This document shows positions 25,929-33,589 of a DNA stretch of 64,000 nt, one piece after another. A model generated the notes under the pieces. That model saw only the letters and a list, made by a program, of their open reading frames with translations. It searched no databases and was not told the DNA's origin. The stretch's first letter is position 1. Each line of letters starts with the position of its first letter. Source of the DNA: Methanomassiliicoccales archaeon (lineage in GTDB: Archaea > Thermoplasmatota > Thermoplasmata > Methanomassiliicoccales > UBA472). Location: NCBI GenBank assembly GCA_028682895.1, contig JAJRAK010000032.1, positions 62,001 to 126,000 of the forward strand. Reading direction: 5' to 3'. The translations under genes were made by a program, and so were the position numbers.

Positions 25929-25967
25929 AGAGCCCCCAACTCTTTTCTTTTTTTTCTTTCTTTTTTT
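25922..25967 (+). terminator. Hairpin plus T-rich tract after the methyltransferase gene
   Basis: A GGGCT/AGCCC stem with loop AAAG (25922-25935) includes the stop codon. A nearly unbroken T-rich tract follows over 25941-25967, with runs of eight and seven T. This is a strong terminator by archaeal standards. Confidence 0.65.
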
Positions 25968-26061
25968 ATCAGATGAACATATTGATCGTCATTATGATGC
26001 CGGGACGACCGTCCGGTGCATCGGCCCTCACAGGGAGATGGACCGGAGAAGATGAAATGCC

Positions 26062-28032
26062 CTAGTCGACCGGCCTTTCCTTGATCCGCGGGTCCCCCGT
26101 GGCCCTGGCCACTATGTCCACCCAGGCCACCTGTTCCCCTTCGACGTTAACTCCGCCATAGAACTTGTTCTCGTGGACATCGCTCCTGACCCGGATGTTC
26201 TCTGCACCGGCCTCGTACGCCCGGTTCCGAACGTACTCCTCGGCCTGCCTCTTGGCGGAGCTGATGGCCTGCTCGACGTGACTGTACGTCACTGGAGACC
26301 CGAACGGCCCTAGGACGAAGAACAGGTTGTCCATGTTCGGGAATACCTGCACTGTCACCGTCTCGGATATCTGGCTGCAGACCGCGCCGACGGCATTGCC
26401 AACGTCGTGGTTCTTGGGGATGATCACCTTGATGTCCATCCGGTCCTCCAAAGGCGGCATATAGATGTGCGTGGGCGCCCCGATGCCCACCAGCGGGCGG
26501 TCGAGATGGAGGTTCATCCTCATGTTGCTGCCCTTGTTGCCGTTGACGGTGGCACGGAGAAGATAATTGAAGCCGGGTGCGTCGGGCATCTCCCCTGACT
26601 CGTCCAGCACTATCTTCCTCATGACCTCCTCGCCCACCCGGGTGACCATCTCCCCCTGGAAAGATTCGATGAACTCGTCCACTGGCATGTTGGCCCAATT
26701 GGCCATGAATGTGACGCCGATGTTGGCCGCCTCGGTATCGAACGAGCTGAAAAGCCCGAGGGCGTGCATAAAGTCCGTGGCGGTCAGGCCGGTCATCTGC
26801 AAGTATCCCCTGTCCTTCAGCCTCTTGACGATGTCCCTGTACGTATAGACGTCAGGGACCCCGACGCGCACCTCCTCGAGCGTGCATACCGGGTTCTTCT
26901 TGACGAAATCATAGATGGCCCTCTCCCGCTCTGCGAGCCTGCTGGTGCCCTTGTCTATGACCATGTAGTAATTGGTCTCACTGGTCTCGGTCATCTTAGT
27001 CTTGATCGATGGATACTTGCTGGCGGCGACCGACAGCGGCACCACCCTCTCGGGACCTATCTTGAAGTTGCCCCTTTGGTCAGACACCACGTGCGAGTCC
27101 CCTCCCAGGCCGACGGTCCATATGTCAATGGCCTTGACCCTGGTACGCCAGCGGCCGACGGTCGCGCCATCCTTTGATATTCGAGGGAAACCGTCATCGA
27201 GGAAGGCGATGTCGGTGGACGTTCCTCCGATGTCCACCATTATGGAGTTCTCCTCCTTGCATAATATCTTAGCGCCCATAAGACTGGCCGCCGGACCGGA
27301 TAGAATCGTCTCCACCGGCCTTTCCCTGGCCATCTTGAGGTTCATCAGCGTCCCATCGCCTTTGAACACGAGTATCGTGGCCGATATACGCCGTTCGTTG
27401 AGGGAACGCTCAACGCTGTCCAGGAAATCCGAGATGATAGGTAGCAAACGTGCGTTCAGTACCGCGGTGACCGAGCGCTCGGGAACACCGAGCTGAGATG
27501 AAAGATGATGCCCTAGCACCACTGGCATGCCTGTCCTTTCCTTGATCATCTTGGCGGCCGTCCGCTCATGATCGGGATTATAAACGCTGAAATGGGCCGA
27601 TACGACGAAAGAGTCCACCTTGTCCTTCATCTCTTCGATCGCGGTCTCGAGAGCTTCCGTGTCCAAAGGGTCCATTTGCTGAGCCCAGACGCCGTGGCCT
27701 CCTTTGATGTATGCATCTATGTCCGCCCCGGACGAATAATCTTGATGGGGCGTCCATCCGATGCCGATATGACCGACCTTGCCCCCTTTCCCGGTGAGGA
27801 TGGAGTTGGTGGCCAATGTCGTGGACAGCCCTACGAACTGGATATCGGCGGGGTCGAAGCTCTTTGTAGCGAGCACACCATCGATGGCCCCTAAGATGCC
27901 GATCGAAAGGTCGTGATAGGTGGTCGGGGATTTTGCCTTCACGAGCACCTCGAAGGTCGACATATCGATCACCGCCGCGTCGGTGTATGTCCCGCCGGTG
28001 TCAAGACCGAGACCTAATTTCCTAGATGTCAT
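26062..28032 (-). CDS. Hydantoinase/oxoprolinase-family ATPase (HyuA type)
   Basis: A 656-residue protein. The N-terminal LGLGLDTGGTYTDAAVIDMS is the phosphate-1 motif of the HyuA family and MVDIGGTSTDIAFLDDG is phosphate-2. GSNMRMNLHL and the C-terminal third are family-specific. HyuA proteins are ASKHA ATPases that use ATP to drive ring opening or activation. Related ATPases are found beside corrinoid methyltransferases, so a role as an alternative activator is possible, but no Fe-S motif of the RamA kind is present. It lies downstream of the six-repeat membrane protein and may be in its operon (50-bp gap). Confidence 0.8.
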   Translation of the reverse strand: MTSRKLGLGLDTGGTYTDAAVIDMSTFEVLVKAKSPTTYHDLSIGILGAIDGVLATKSFDPADIQFVGLSTTLATNSILTGKGGKVGHIGIGWTPHQDYSSGADIDAYIKGGHGVWAQQMDPLDTEALETAIEEMKDKVDSFVVSAHFSVYNPDHERTAAKMIKERTGMPVVLGHHLSSQLGVPERSVTAVLNARLLPIISDFLDSVERSLNERRISATILVFKGDGTLMNLKMARERPVETILSGPAASLMGAKILCKEENSIMVDIGGTSTDIAFLDDGFPRISKDGATVGRWRTRVKAIDIWTVGLGGDSHVVSDQRGNFKIGPERVVPLSVAASKYPSIKTKMTETSETNYYMVIDKGTSRLAERERAIYDFVKKNPVCTLEEVRVGVPDVYTYRDIVKRLKDRGYLQMTGLTATDFMHALGLFSSFDTEAANIGVTFMANWANMPVDEFIESFQGEMVTRVGEEVMRKIVLDESGEMPDAPGFNYLLRATVNGNKGSNMRMNLHLDRPLVGIGAPTHIYMPPLEDRMDIKVIIPKNHDVGNAVGAVCSQISETVTVQVFPNMDNLFFVLGPFGSPVTYSHVEQAISSAKRQAEEYVRNRAYEAGAENIRVRSDVHENKFYGGVNVEGEQVAWVDIVARATGDPRIKERPVD

Positions 28033-28082
28033 TTGATCGCCCTAGCCATCGTTGAACACCCTAGAAAAAGGTTGTCGTCCTT

Positions 28083-29456
28083 TCAGAGCACCAGGACGAA
28101 CGGGAGAATGAGCATGACGAACATGGCCCCGGCGGTGCCGGTCATCTTGAACTTGAAGGGAACACCATCGGAGCGGACCCAGCAGAACAAGGCGATGGCG
28201 GACAATATGACCATCTGCGCCCCTCCGAGAAGAACGTACTTCTCGCTCAGACCCTGCTCGATGTCGTAGATGTAGATGTTCGCGGCCATCAACGAGGCGG
28301 CCAGACCTTCTAGGGCGATGATGATCAGGCAGACGATGGGGACTGCGGACATTATGCGCTTGGTCCAGACGCCGTGCAGTTGGTCCTTCAGCATCCATGC
28401 CATCAGTCCGATCAAGGCCAACACAAGGAGCTGCTCCCCGGCGATCATGAACGTGCTGTCCAATATCGTGCCGATGCCACCTATGTTGGTTTTGCTGGAA
28501 AGACCGATGGCGAACACACCCTCGAACGCCAGTATTGAAAGGATGATGGGAGTGATGAAATTGGGGGTGAAGTCGAACCCCATCTCCTTGTGTCGGATCC
28601 TCCAGAGCAAAGGCGATAATAGACCGAGGAGGAACAGCTGGGCACATCCAGCGACGACATACTCTTTGGGGAAAAATCGACCGTCGGTTATATCGATCGC
28701 ACCTGCCCATGAAGCGGCGATTACGCCCTCCAAGGCCACTATCCCACCTAGGACGAGCATGATGATGAGCGTGTTCCTTCGGCTCAATACCTTTGCCATC
28801 AGACCTTCGGCCCGCGATTCACGGACCAGTGTCCATAGGACGAACATCATCGCACCTATGATGAAGAGCTGCAGTCCCGCGTCGAAGAACGTATAGGCCT
28901 TGATGTAGCCGATCCCTTCGATGTTGGTCATCTCAGCGATGCCCATCACCGTAAGGCCTTCCATTACCAGAAGAGCGGCCACTATCGATCCGAGACCGTC
29001 CACTATCCAGTTCATGGGCTTCGTGTCCCGGAGCCACCATGATCGGAGGGACAATATCCCGAGCACGAAGAGCTGAGCCCCGGAAAGGACTATCAGTTCA
29101 TTGGTGATGCCGCCGATGCCTTCAACGAACACCGGCCCACCGATATAGACGATGACCAGACCTTCGACGGACACTATGACCATGGCGGCGTAGGTCAGGA
29201 CACTGAATACCTTGGCCAGGACCGTCTTGTTCCCTTCAGGGGATGATGGTTTGAACATCCACATGATGGAGATAAAAATACCCAGGGCGATAAGTTGGAC
29301 CGCAGCCAGCTGGAACGTTGAAGCTCTGATCCCGCCGATGCCCTCGACGACCGCCCCATCAGCAATGGAAAAGGCCACCAAGCCCTCGAAGATGATGAAC
29401 CAGCCTATCAGCATCCCTATGATCGTACGACTGGAGAACTTATTCATCGCCTTCAC
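28083..29456 (-). CDS. Polytopic membrane protein of six internal repeats, unknown family
   Basis: A 457-residue integral membrane protein. It consists of six copies of a unit of about 72 residues, each made of two hydrophobic helices. In each unit helix 1 ends with an EG pair (FEGLVAF, VEGLVIV, MEGLTVM, LEGVIAA, FEGVFAI, LEGLAAS); a loop with IEGIGGI-like sequence follows in several; helix 2 carries a buried Q (AVQLIALG, GAQLFVLG, LQLFIIG, AQLFLLG, EQLLVLA, AQMVILS) and ends in a tryptophan. A last hydrophobic stretch closes the protein, so about 13 helices in all. I know no family with this design. Two ATGGATG half-sites lie in its promoter region. Confidence 0.75.
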   Translation of the reverse strand: MKAMNKFSSRTIIGMLIGWFIIFEGLVAFSIADGAVVEGIGGIRASTFQLAAVQLIALGIFISIMWMFKPSSPEGNKTVLAKVFSVLTYAAMVIVSVEGLVIVYIGGPVFVEGIGGITNELIVLSGAQLFVLGILSLRSWWLRDTKPMNWIVDGLGSIVAALLVMEGLTVMGIAEMTNIEGIGYIKAYTFFDAGLQLFIIGAMMFVLWTLVRESRAEGLMAKVLSRRNTLIIMLVLGGIVALEGVIAASWAGAIDITDGRFFPKEYVVAGCAQLFLLGLLSPLLWRIRHKEMGFDFTPNFITPIILSILAFEGVFAIGLSSKTNIGGIGTILDSTFMIAGEQLLVLALIGLMAWMLKDQLHGVWTKRIMSAVPIVCLIIIALEGLAASLMAANIYIYDIEQGLSEKYVLLGGAQMVILSAIALFCWVRSDGVPFKFKMTGTAGAMFVMLILPFVLVL

Positions 29457-29566
29457 CGAGCCTCATTGATGACCATGTTCATCACTTATAGAATTTACGC
29501 ATGTAATTCCATCCATAATATTAATTCGAATGGATGTTCAGAAGGGAACGACTAGCGCGCTGCGCC

Positions 29567-30379
29567 TCATTTGACCATGCCGTTTCCCTGATGGTCTGAA
29601 CTTGTCGATCGGGCCGTCCAAAGGTAAAGTTCGTTCACCAGCTCCAGTGCCTTCATCCCTTTATCGGAAAGACCGTAATCCCCACGCTCACCGTTCTGGA
29701 TTATCATCCCGGATGCGGTTAGTCGCTGCAGGTGGAACAGAAGGTTACCACCCCTGAGGTTGGTGAGCACGGAAAGTTCCGAGAACGAGCACGGTGCCTT
29801 GGCCAATGATTTCAGCACCGTTATCCTCTGGACGTTGGATATCGGCTCTAACAGATCTTTTACCACTCGGTCCTCCGGGAGCACATCTATGCTGTTGCGC
29901 AGCTCCTCCTTGGTTCGATAAAGGCCAAGAGCTCGCATGAGCTCGGTCTGTTGTTGAAAGATGGAACCGACCTCGCCTATGCATCCATCGCATCTTCCTT
30001 TGATGACATTACCATCGAAACGACCCAATTTCTCGGATTGCAGCAGGACGTCCTCATCCGATATCCGCGGCCTCTCCAATAGCAGCAGGTTCTCATCGAG
30101 GAAACCGATGAACTCCTGCCTGCACTCCTTGCGCATCTCACATCGTTTCGGCATGCCCGCATCCAGCTGGGTGATGGCCTTGTCGCGGGCCTCGTCACGC
30201 AAGATGCGAAACAGCCCGGAACGGTCGTTGTTTGAGACATTGATGCTGGTCAGCAATGAGGTGATACGCTGCAGCTCGATGCTCATCTCATCCATCCGCT
30301 CCTTGATCTGAGATACTTCGTTCTCTAGCGGGTCCGGTCTAGTGGCCATCGTATCACTCAAGGTCATCTCAATGACCAT
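29567..30379 (-). CDS. Winged-helix regulator with coiled-coil N-terminus and four cysteines
   Basis: A 270-residue soluble protein. Residues about 15-50 look like a coiled coil (NEVSQIKERMDEMSIELQRI). The middle has CEMRKEC (C-x5-C) and CDGCIG (C-x2-C), four cysteines that could bind a metal or Fe-S cluster. The C-terminal third is an ArsR-like winged helix (SFSELSVLTNLRGGNLLFHL, then ASGMIIQNGERGDYGLSDKG). It lies between the six-repeat membrane protein and the corrinoid protein, all on the minus strand, and may control one or both. Start choice among MVIEMTLSDTM is uncertain. Confidence 0.75.
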   Translation of the reverse strand: MVIEMTLSDTMATRPDPLENEVSQIKERMDEMSIELQRITSLLTSINVSNNDRSGLFRILRDEARDKAITQLDAGMPKRCEMRKECRQEFIGFLDENLLLLERPRISDEDVLLQSEKLGRFDGNVIKGRCDGCIGEVGSIFQQQTELMRALGLYRTKEELRNSIDVLPEDRVVKDLLEPISNVQRITVLKSLAKAPCSFSELSVLTNLRGGNLLFHLQRLTASGMIIQNGERGDYGLSDKGMKALELVNELYLWTARSTSSDHQGNGMVK

Positions 30380-30441
30380 AACATATATTACGATGCCTCT
30401 GCGACAATTATTATATAATATGAATATTTATAAAACTTGAT

Positions 30442-30468
30442 AAAAAAAAAGTTTGGGGCGAAAGCCCC
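30442..30468 (-). terminator. Intrinsic-type terminator of the corrinoid protein gene
   Basis: On the minus strand a GGGGC/GCCCC stem with a four-base loop (30455-30468) is followed after AAAC by nine T (30442-30450). It begins 4 bp past the stop codon. Such a strong terminator suits a highly expressed monocistronic gene. Confidence 0.65.
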
Positions 30469-30471
30469 TGT

Positions 30472-31113
30472 TTACTTGTGCCCGATCAGGAGCTTGGTTG
30501 CCACGGCAACGGCTTCGTTGGCATCGTAGCCCCAGCCGTCCGCGCCAATGCTCTTGGCGAAGTCTGCGGAGGTAGCGCCGCCACCGACCATGGTCTTGAT
30601 CTTGCCCTTCAGGCCACCCTCGGCCAGCATCTTCTCGATCTCCTTCATTCCCGCCAGGGTGGGGGTCATGAGGGTGGAGGTCGCGATTATGTGGGCGTTC
30701 TCGTCCTTTGCCTTCTGAACGATGTCCTTCAGGGGTACATCGCGGCCGAGGTCGAAGATAGTGTTTCCAGCTCCGGTCATCAGGGCCTTGACGATGTTCT
30801 TACCGATGTCGTGCACATCTCCCTCTACAACGCAGAGGACGACCTTACCGGCAGCTCCTGCAGATGCAGCGTCGAGCTTCGGCAAAGCCAGGTTCAATCC
30901 CTGGTACAGGGTCTGAGCGGACAAAAGAACCTGGGGCAGGAAGTACTCCTTCTTCTCGTACTTCTCACCGACGATCTTCATGGCCTCGCTCAGTCCGTTG
31001 AATATGATCTCCTTAGCGGAGACTCCCTGATCGAGGAGTGCCTGGGTAGCTCCCTTGGCTTCCTTGATCTTCCCCTTTACAACGATGTCAATCAATGCAT
31101 CCATGTTTGCCAT
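30472..31113 (-). CDS. Corrinoid protein of a methyltransferase system (MtaC/MtbC/MttC type)
   Basis: A 213-residue protein with an N-terminal helical cap domain (residues 1-80) and a B12-binding Rossmann domain with base-off motif D99-x-H101-x2-G104 (EGDVHDIGKNI), then STLMTPT and MVGGGATS. It carries the methyl group between a substrate methyltransferase and a MtaA/MtbA enzyme. The start MANMDALID has Shine-Dalgarno GGAGGA 7 nt upstream. Usually such a gene lies beside its substrate methyltransferase (mtaB, mtmB, mtbB, mttB), but none is in this window, so the substrate is unknown. Two operator-like palindromes and a clear TATA box precede it. Confidence 0.9.
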   Translation of the reverse strand: MANMDALIDIVVKGKIKEAKGATQALLDQGVSAKEIIFNGLSEAMKIVGEKYEKKEYFLPQVLLSAQTLYQGLNLALPKLDAASAGAAGKVVLCVVEGDVHDIGKNIVKALMTGAGNTIFDLGRDVPLKDIVQKAKDENAHIIATSTLMTPTLAGMKEIEKMLAEGGLKGKIKTMVGGGATSADFAKSIGADGWGYDANEAVAVATKLLIGHK

Positions 31114-31154
31114 TAATATTTCCTCCAAAGAAGTTTTCTGCGTCCAAATTTCAA

Positions 31155-31168
31155 TATATTATTATAAA
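31155..31168 (-). promoter_or_regulatory. TATA box of the corrinoid protein gene
   Basis: The minus strand reads TTTATAATAATATA over this stretch, about 45 bp upstream of the start codon. It lies 7 bp from the nearer palindromic element at 31176, almost the same spacing as at the mcr promoter (6 bp). Confidence 0.6.
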
Positions 31169-31175
31169 CCCTTGC

Positions 31176-31196
31176 ATGGATGGATGCAACATCCAT
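31176..31196. promoter_or_regulatory. ATGGATGGA-family palindromic element, copy proximal to the corrinoid gene
   Basis: Perfect left half ATGGATGGA, spacer TGC, right half AACATCCAT with 7 of 9 matches to TCCATCCAT. It has the same 9-3-9 layout as the mcr site and lies just upstream of the TATA box of the corrinoid protein gene. Confidence 0.65.
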
Positions 31197-31206
31197 ATGG
31201 TCTACA

Positions 31207-31227
31207 ATGGATGGATTAATAATCCAT
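31207..31227. promoter_or_regulatory. ATGGATGGA-family palindromic element, copy distal to the corrinoid gene
   Basis: Perfect left half ATGGATGGA, spacer TTA, right half ATAATCCAT with 6 of 9 matches. It starts exactly 31 bp from the start of the proximal copy, close to three DNA turns, so bound dimers would lie on the same face. The AmrS-like gene ends 43 bp further on. Confidence 0.62.
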
Positions 31228-31269
31228 ACTAGTATGGCCATGCACTATCGTTAATGGTGTTTAACCCCC

Positions 31270-32370
31270 TTATTTGCATTCTTCATGACAAATATTTTCC
31301 CCGCATTTCGGGCAATTTCCATTGATCGTCCTATCGATTATTGAAGCATAGGAAGGACAGAACTTGCTCAATCGCCCTTTATCGCAGACCACCCCTTCTG
31401 AGACGGCCTCGGCCGCCCGATCGATGACATCTGTTCCACACCTCGGACAATAAGTGCGATGCTCGTCCCCCTCGACCATCCCACTAAGATAAATAAAATC
31501 GAGGCCTGCTATCTTGCCAGCTCCCTTTATCAGCCGCATTGCGCTCTCGCTAGTAGGAGCGAGATGCGACAGACGATGGGATGGCATGAAGCGGTAGAGA
31601 TGTATGGGAACGTGGGTCCCTAATCGTATTCGCACCCATTTGAAGAACTCCCCCAGCTCATCGGCACTATCGTTGAGACCTGGAATGATGAGGTATGCTA
31701 GTTCCACATGATTACCGTTCTTTACGAGGTATTCACATGTGCTCAGAACGGGCGCCAGATGCCCTCCGCAATGCTGGTCATAGAAAATCTCATTGAACCC
31801 TTTCACATCGATCTTGAAAACGTTCACTATCGATGCCAGCCTTTTCAATGGTTCCATCTCGATGAAACCGTTGCTGTTCATCATGGTGAAAAGTCCAGTG
31901 GTCTGGGCGATCTCCGCGACATCCAGTATGAACTCGTACCATACCGTTGGCTCGTTGAATGTGAAGGCTATCCCCTGGACGTTCTTCTGCAGGGCAAGGT
32001 CGACAACCGCCTTGGGTGTCATCTCGGAACATTGGTTATCATCAACGCCTGATAAAGCAAGGGCCGCGTTCTGACAGCAATCGCAATCCAGATTGCACCC
32101 GAATGTTCCTATGGAGAGAAGTTTTGAGCCGGGACGATAATGGTATATCGGTTTCTTCTCGATCTGATCTATGGCCTGCGCACAAACCTTTCCATAGTTC
32201 AGAGATGACACACGTCCGTTCATCACGCGTCTGGTCCGACATCGGCCAGTATCGCCTTCACCAAGGACACAATGATGTGGGCATAATGTGCATTCCCAAC
32301 TAGTGGTCGCATTGCTGTCCTGCGCCCCGGATGGCACGATCGTCCTATAGACAGGATCAATAGTCGTCAT
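31270..32370 (-). CDS. amrS: AmmeMemoRadiSam-type radical SAM protein (AmrS)
   Basis: A 366-residue radical SAM protein. The cluster motif is C92, C96, C99 (GCNLDCDCC). An N-terminal set of four cysteines (ECTLCPHHC and GRC) and two C-terminal zinc-ribbon-like pairs (YCPRCG, NCPKCGENIC) suggest extra metal sites. It resembles pyruvate-formate-lyase-activating-type enzymes of the AMMECR1/Memo/AmrS group, of unknown chemistry. The extra C-terminal zinc ribbons add about 70 residues. Its ATG overlaps the 31-residue rubredoxin-like gene at 32357-32452, so the two are translated together. Confidence 0.85.
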   Translation of the reverse strand: MTTIDPVYRTIVPSGAQDSNATTSWECTLCPHHCVLGEGDTGRCRTRRVMNGRVSSLNYGKVCAQAIDQIEKKPIYHYRPGSKLLSIGTFGCNLDCDCCQNAALALSGVDDNQCSEMTPKAVVDLALQKNVQGIAFTFNEPTVWYEFILDVAEIAQTTGLFTMMNSNGFIEMEPLKRLASIVNVFKIDVKGFNEIFYDQHCGGHLAPVLSTCEYLVKNGNHVELAYLIIPGLNDSADELGEFFKWVRIRLGTHVPIHLYRFMPSHRLSHLAPTSESAMRLIKGAGKIAGLDFIYLSGMVEGDEHRTYCPRCGTDVIDRAAEAVSEGVVCDKGRLSKFCPSYASIIDRTINGNCPKCGENICHEECK

Positions 32371-32452
32371 CCTCAGATTGGGATGCCCCGCATACAGGAC
32401 ACTTGTCCTGGTTCTTCTTAAGAATACATCCGCATACTATGCACTCGACCAA
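32357..32452 (-). CDS. 31-residue rubredoxin-like zinc/iron knuckle protein
   Basis: A very short gene read from a TTG at 32452 (MVECIVCGCILKK...). It encodes two CxxC knuckles (CIVCG and CPVCGA) 11 residues apart, the pattern of the small rubredoxin domain of rubrerythrins or a zinc ribbon. A Shine-Dalgarno-like GAGAGGG lies 6 nt before the TTG. The TGA stop falls 14 bp inside the AmrS-like gene, which suggests translational coupling. It may pass electrons to, or hold metal for, that radical SAM protein. The start codon is inferred. Confidence 0.65.
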   Translation of the reverse strand: MVECIVCGCILKKNQDKCPVCGASQSEDDDY

Positions 32453-32588
32453 ACGTAACCCTCTCAGAGAAATATCATATTTTGAGCGTAATTAAGTTTC
32501 GGTGAGGTCGTGTCCTACCCTTGGTCATTTTTTGAGTACGATATGATGACCTCACTGTACGTATCATAGGGAACAAATATGCTCCCGT

Positions 32589-33533
32589 CTATCGCATGCT
32601 GTTGATGGTCAGCGCCAATCCTTTGTTCATATCGAACTTGGGAGAATATCCCAGTTCGTTCATGGCCTTGCTGATGTCGGCCATGGAATGCTTGATATCG
32701 CCCTTCCTGGCATCCTTATGTTCCACCTTACTTTTAACATCGGATGGAAAATTTTTAAGGATCATGTGTGCCAACTGGTTCACTGACACCCTGACCTGAT
32801 TGGCGATGTTGAACACTTGTCCGTTATGTTCGTTATCCAATGCAGCGAGGACATTGGCCTGGACCACATCATCGATATAGACGAAATCGCGGGTGTTCTC
32901 CCCATCCCCGAATATGTTGAGCGGACCCCCCTTGACGGCGGCCTCGATGAACCTGGGCACCACGGCCGCGTAGTCCGAGGAAGGGTCCTGACCGGGACCA
33001 TAGATGTTGAAGTATCTGAGGCTGCACGTCGGCAGACGGAAGTTCAGCCAGAAGTTCTTGCAGTAATGTTCACCAGTGAGCTTGGTAACGGCATACGGTG
33101 ATATGGGAGCCGGCAGGTCGTCCTCCCTTTTCATCTCCGCGAGGGAGTCGCCGTAGACGGCCGAAGAAGAAGCGAACACCACCTTCCCCACCTTGGCATC
33201 CCTGGCCTCGGTAAGCACGCGCAACGTGCCGCACACGTTCACCTGGTTGCATGCGATAGGGTCAAGGATACTTTTAGGGACGGATGCTATGGCCGCCTCG
33301 TGGAACACCAGATCGACACCTTTCATGACCTCTCGGACCTTGTCTGCGTCCCTGATGCTCCCGATCACGAGCTCTGCATCGATTCCAGACAGATTTTCTT
33401 TCTTTCCGACGGAAAGGTCGTCCAGGACGATGACCTCGTTCTCCGGTGCGAGAGCGGAGGCGATGTGCGATCCCACGAACCCTGCCCCGCCAGTGATGAG
33501 GATGCGCTTTCCTTTGATGATCTTGATGCTCAT
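32589..33533 (-). CDS. galE: NAD-dependent epimerase, UDP-glucose 4-epimerase type
   Basis: About 314 residues from the ATG at 33533 (MSIKIIKGKRILITGGAGFV); a longer frame upstream looks non-coding. The Rossmann motif is GGAGFVGSH, the catalytic pair is YAVTK (Y-x3-K), and a serine block is FASSSAVYGDS. It interconverts UDP-sugars, feeding surface glycans, and fits with the ugd, galU and flippase genes later in the window. UDP-glucose or UDP-GlcNAc epimerase activity cannot be separated here. Confidence 0.88.
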   Translation of the reverse strand: MSIKIIKGKRILITGGAGFVGSHIASALAPENEVIVLDDLSVGKKENLSGIDAELVIGSIRDADKVREVMKGVDLVFHEAAIASVPKSILDPIACNQVNVCGTLRVLTEARDAKVGKVVFASSSAVYGDSLAEMKREDDLPAPISPYAVTKLTGEHYCKNFWLNFRLPTCSLRYFNIYGPGQDPSSDYAAVVPRFIEAAVKGGPLNIFGDGENTRDFVYIDDVVQANVLAALDNEHNGQVFNIANQVRVSVNQLAHMILKNFPSDVKSKVEHKDARKGDIKHSMADISKAMNELGYSPKFDMNKGLALTINSMR

Positions 33534-33589
33534 AATGGACCATCCACTGAAAATCATACGCGTTATTGAAACTATGCTATCATTCATCA

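Noticed and set aside
25972-26064. 30-codon frame starting MNILIVIMMPG after the methyltransferase
   Set aside because: No ribosome binding site, and it follows directly on a strong terminator T-tract.
31171-31230. Tandem GGATGGAT repeats as a possible CRISPR or microsatellite
   Set aside because: Only two copies with imperfect second halves; the 9-3-9 symmetry and promoter position fit protein binding sites better.
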